Source: an uncultured Clostridia bacterium (lineage in GTDB: Bacteria > Bacillota > Clostridia > Christensenellales > Aristaeellaceae). Taken from it: DNA of 64,000 nucleotides. The first letter of the stretch is position 1; each line of letters opens with the position of its first letter. The stretch is from NCBI GenBank assembly GCA_937907055.1, contig CALCTW010000132.1, forward strand, positions 1 through 64,000, given 5' to 3'. The position numbers were made by a program, and so were the translations under genes. The notes below the pieces were generated by a model that ran no database searches, was not told the origin of the DNA, and saw nothing but the letters and a program-made list of their open reading frames with translations. Shown here one piece after another: positions 62,282-64,000 of the stretch.

Positions 62282-63343
62282 TCAGTACAGCGAGGTGTTG
62301 GACGCCTTGCGGGCAATGGTATTGGCACCGATGACCAGCAGCATGCCGATGACGTTGTTCATCATTTCGGCCGCGGAGGCAATGCCCTTGACCGTGCCGC
62401 CGTTGCCTTCAAGACCCAGGCGGTAGGAGAAGGTGGAGACGACATCGGCTGTCATGTAGGTGTCGGTGTTATAAAGAAGAAGGACTTTCTCGTAGCCGAT
62501 GGACAGCAGCGAGCCGATACGGGTGATGAGCATGATGACGATGGTGGACAGGATGCTGGGAAGAACGACATAACGCATCTGCGCCCACTTGTTGGCACCG
62601 TCGATCTGCGCCGCTTCATAAGAGGTGGGAGAAATGGCGATGATGGCGGCAAAGAACACGATGGAGCCGTAGCCCGCGCCCTCCCAGATACCGCTGATCT
62701 GATAGATGGCACGGAAGAAGCCGGGATCGTGCAGAAGACCCTTCTGCGCGACCTGTTCGGAGATGAGACCGATGTTTTGCAGGAATTGCGATATGATACC
62801 CACCTTGGAGATACCGTCCGAGCCGCCCTGCTTGACCAGCATGGTGATCAGGGTGGTCATAACAACGGTGGAGATGAAGTGGGGCAGGTAGGTGAGCACC
62901 TGATAGGCGCTGCGGGCGATGTTGGAGCGGACTTCATTGAAGAAGAGCGCCAGAATGATGGGCATGGGGAAGCCGAAGCACAGACCGTAGAAGCTGAGCA
63001 GGAAGGTGTTGCGCATGGCCATCCAGAAATCAGCCGACTGATCCCCGACAAGCAGCGTTTTGAAATAGGAGAAGCCGGAATACAGCTGCTGGGCGACCGG
63101 CGTGGAATCACGGTAGACCTTGAAGGACCCCAGCAGATCGTACATGGGGAAGTAGCGCCAGAACAGGAAAACAAGCAGCATGGGGATGAGCATCATATAA
63201 AGACGCCAGTCCCGCAGAATGGTGCGCAGCACATGCAGCCAGTAGTGCTTTTCTACGCTGTCACGGACGACCTGTTCCGGATCGGCCCGGTAAGTGCGGG
63301 TGTTTTCATCATAGATGAGGAAATCCGCGGCTTTCTGGCTCAT
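62282..63343 (-). CDS. LplB-type carbohydrate ABC permease
   Basis: A 353-residue permease with a long N-terminal cytoplasmic region. Its membrane core includes MLIPMLLVFLFWRYFPMYDL and the coupling loop YEAAQIDGANKWAQMRYVVLP. It ends NTIARKASNTSLY as in LplB proteins. Its ATG overlaps the stop of the membrane-protein gene upstream (ATGA). Confidence 0.93.
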   Translation of the reverse strand: MSQKAADFLIYDENTRTYRADPEQVVRDSVEKHYWLHVLRTILRDWRLYMMLIPMLLVFLFWRYFPMYDLLGSFKVYRDSTPVAQQLYSGFSYFKTLLVGDQSADFWMAMRNTFLLSFYGLCFGFPMPIILALFFNEVRSNIARSAYQVLTYLPHFISTVVMTTLITMLVKQGGSDGISKVGIISQFLQNIGLISEQVAQKGLLHDPGFFRAIYQISGIWEGAGYGSIVFFAAIIAISPTSYEAAQIDGANKWAQMRYVVLPSILSTIVIMLITRIGSLLSIGYEKVLLLYNTDTYMTADVVSTFSYRLGLEGNGGTVKGIASAAEMMNNVIGMLLVIGANTIARKASNTSLY

Positions 63344-63960
63344 AATTGTTCCTCCCTTAAGGCTTCTTCCTTCTGGAATCGGACGAGATAATGGGTTTGC
63401 TCCTCATACAGGCCATCCGCCTTGCGGGCGGCGAGGACGATGAGGACGGTGAAGACGTAGGACAGTGAATCGGTAGTGAGGTAGGCAAGCGCCTCACCGG
63501 CGGAAAGGCCGAGGATCATGGCGAAGGCCATGCGGCCAAGATGCATCAGCAGCAGTGTGACCGCCGCGAGCAGAAGCGGAATGAACCGGCTTTTGCGGAG
63601 CTTCTCCGTGCCGAACCTTTTGATGAAGGGCACGGTGAGGAGCGAGAGCAGGTTGCCGCCCGCGTAAATGAGCAGGAACTGAAGCAGTGAAAAGGCGCGC
63701 TCCATCCGGACGAGACCGCCGGAGAAGCTGTTGGCCAGACACCAGGAAACGCCGCCGATAACGGCGTGCAGGGCACCCCACCAGCCCCATCGCATGTAGG
63801 TGATGCAGCAGATGCCGCAGGTGACGGAGACGATGTAGTACTGCCCCGAAAAGATGCCGGCACCAAGCGTGACGATCATGAATTCGAGCACGAACAGGAT
63901 GAGACCCCAGATCGTCAGGTCAATTGCCCGGTAGGCAGCGAGAGACCGTTGCTTGCTCAT
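63340..63960 (-). CDS. Integral membrane protein, first gene of the carbohydrate ABC locus
   Basis: A 206-residue protein with about five membrane segments (DLTIWGLILFVLEFMIVTLG first; FIPLLLAAVTLLLMHLG and a last one around residue 170) and a charged C-terminal helix. Overall pattern resembles ECF-type substrate-binding subunits of unknown specificity, but I cannot confirm that. RBS AGGAGA precedes ATG 63960. It is coupled to the LplB-type permease. Confidence 0.78.
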   Translation of the reverse strand: MSKQRSLAAYRAIDLTIWGLILFVLEFMIVTLGAGIFSGQYYIVSVTCGICCITYMRWGWWGALHAVIGGVSWCLANSFSGGLVRMERAFSLLQFLLIYAGGNLLSLLTVPFIKRFGTEKLRKSRFIPLLLAAVTLLLMHLGRMAFAMILGLSAGEALAYLTTDSLSYVFTVLIVLAARKADGLYEEQTHYLVRFQKEEALREEQL

Positions 63961-63988
63961 ATAATATCAGAGTTCTCCTGAAAGGTAA

Positions 63989-64000
63989 ATGTAACCGCTT
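63989..64000 (-). promoter_or_regulatory. Partial operator at the window edge
   Basis: ATGTAACCGCTT at 63989-64000 matches the left part of the operator ATGTAAGCGCTACCA found at 24947-24961 upstream of uxaB. The rest lies outside the window. It sits 28 nt upstream of the carbohydrate ABC operon. Confidence 0.5.

Noticed and set aside
1..64000. CRISPR arrays, insertion sequences, tRNA or rRNA genes
   Set aside because: I looked for regularly spaced repeats, transposase frames, and tRNA- or rRNA-like sequences on both strands and saw none that I can support.

Overview
The window looks like a chromosomal segment of an anaerobic, fermentative Bacillota of class Clostridia. A gut or rumen Christensenellales-like lineage is my inference. 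The reasons are a trimeric [FeFe]-hydrogenase, galacturonate and pectin genes, many ABC importers, strong AGGAGG ribosome sites and TTGACA/TATAAT promoters. I see no rRNA, tRNA, CRISPR array or insertion sequence. The DNA is GC-rich except for an AT-rich island at about 26.2-28.5 kb.

Layout. 0.2-2 kb: a PadR regulator with a DUF4097 repeat protein. 2-8 kb: an ABC importer (binding protein, fused permease with a TM2 head, ATPase) divergent from an AraC regulator. 8-9 kb: a membrane-anchored cyclophilin. 9-12.5 kb: a polar amino-acid ABC importer preceded by a cysteine-rich leader peptide and an attenuator, divergent from an Rrf2 regulator. 13-18.7 kb: LMW phosphatase, inositol phosphatase, HMCES-like protein, clostripain-like lipoprotein, GNAT protein and pyroglutamyl peptidase. 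18.9-21.7 kb: a large secreted repeat protein and a small membrane protein. 21.8-26.1 kb: uxaB-uxaA with a divergent LacI regulator. 26.2-28.5 kb: the AT-rich island. 28.6-34.7 kb: a GH20-like hydrolase and the hydrogenase operon. 35-36.7 kb: a HAD phosphatase and a ComEC-like metallo-beta-lactamase protein. 36.8-41.5 kb: an isolated phage tail-tip and lysis cassette. 41.7-43 kb: a CorC-like protein. 43-43.6 kb: a cluster of DnaA-box sequences. 43.6-48.6 kb: an oligopeptide-type ABC operon. 49-53.5 kb: leuS, a CE12-like esterase, rqcP and a lipoprotein. 53.7-64 kb: a carbohydrate ABC locus with two ATPases and five unfamiliar membrane proteins.

The most striking observation is that UAG appears to be a sense codon here. 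None of the 62 genes I accept ends in TAG (24 TAA, 38 TGA). Four genes, two in the AT-rich island and two in the tail cassette, are interrupted only by in-frame TAG codons, six in all. In each case the frame stays open afterwards, and in one it runs through three TAGs to a TAA that sits directly against a terminator hairpin. The second main observation is a 26-residue leader peptide with seven cysteines, followed by mutually exclusive antiterminator and terminator pairings. This is the layout of a ribosome-mediated cysteine attenuator ahead of an amino-acid importer.

Several parts fit pectin use (uxaA, uxaB, CE12-like esterase, LacI operators). The uxaB operator is closely matched by a partial site at the extreme right edge, upstream of the carbohydrate ABC locus, which hints at one regulon.
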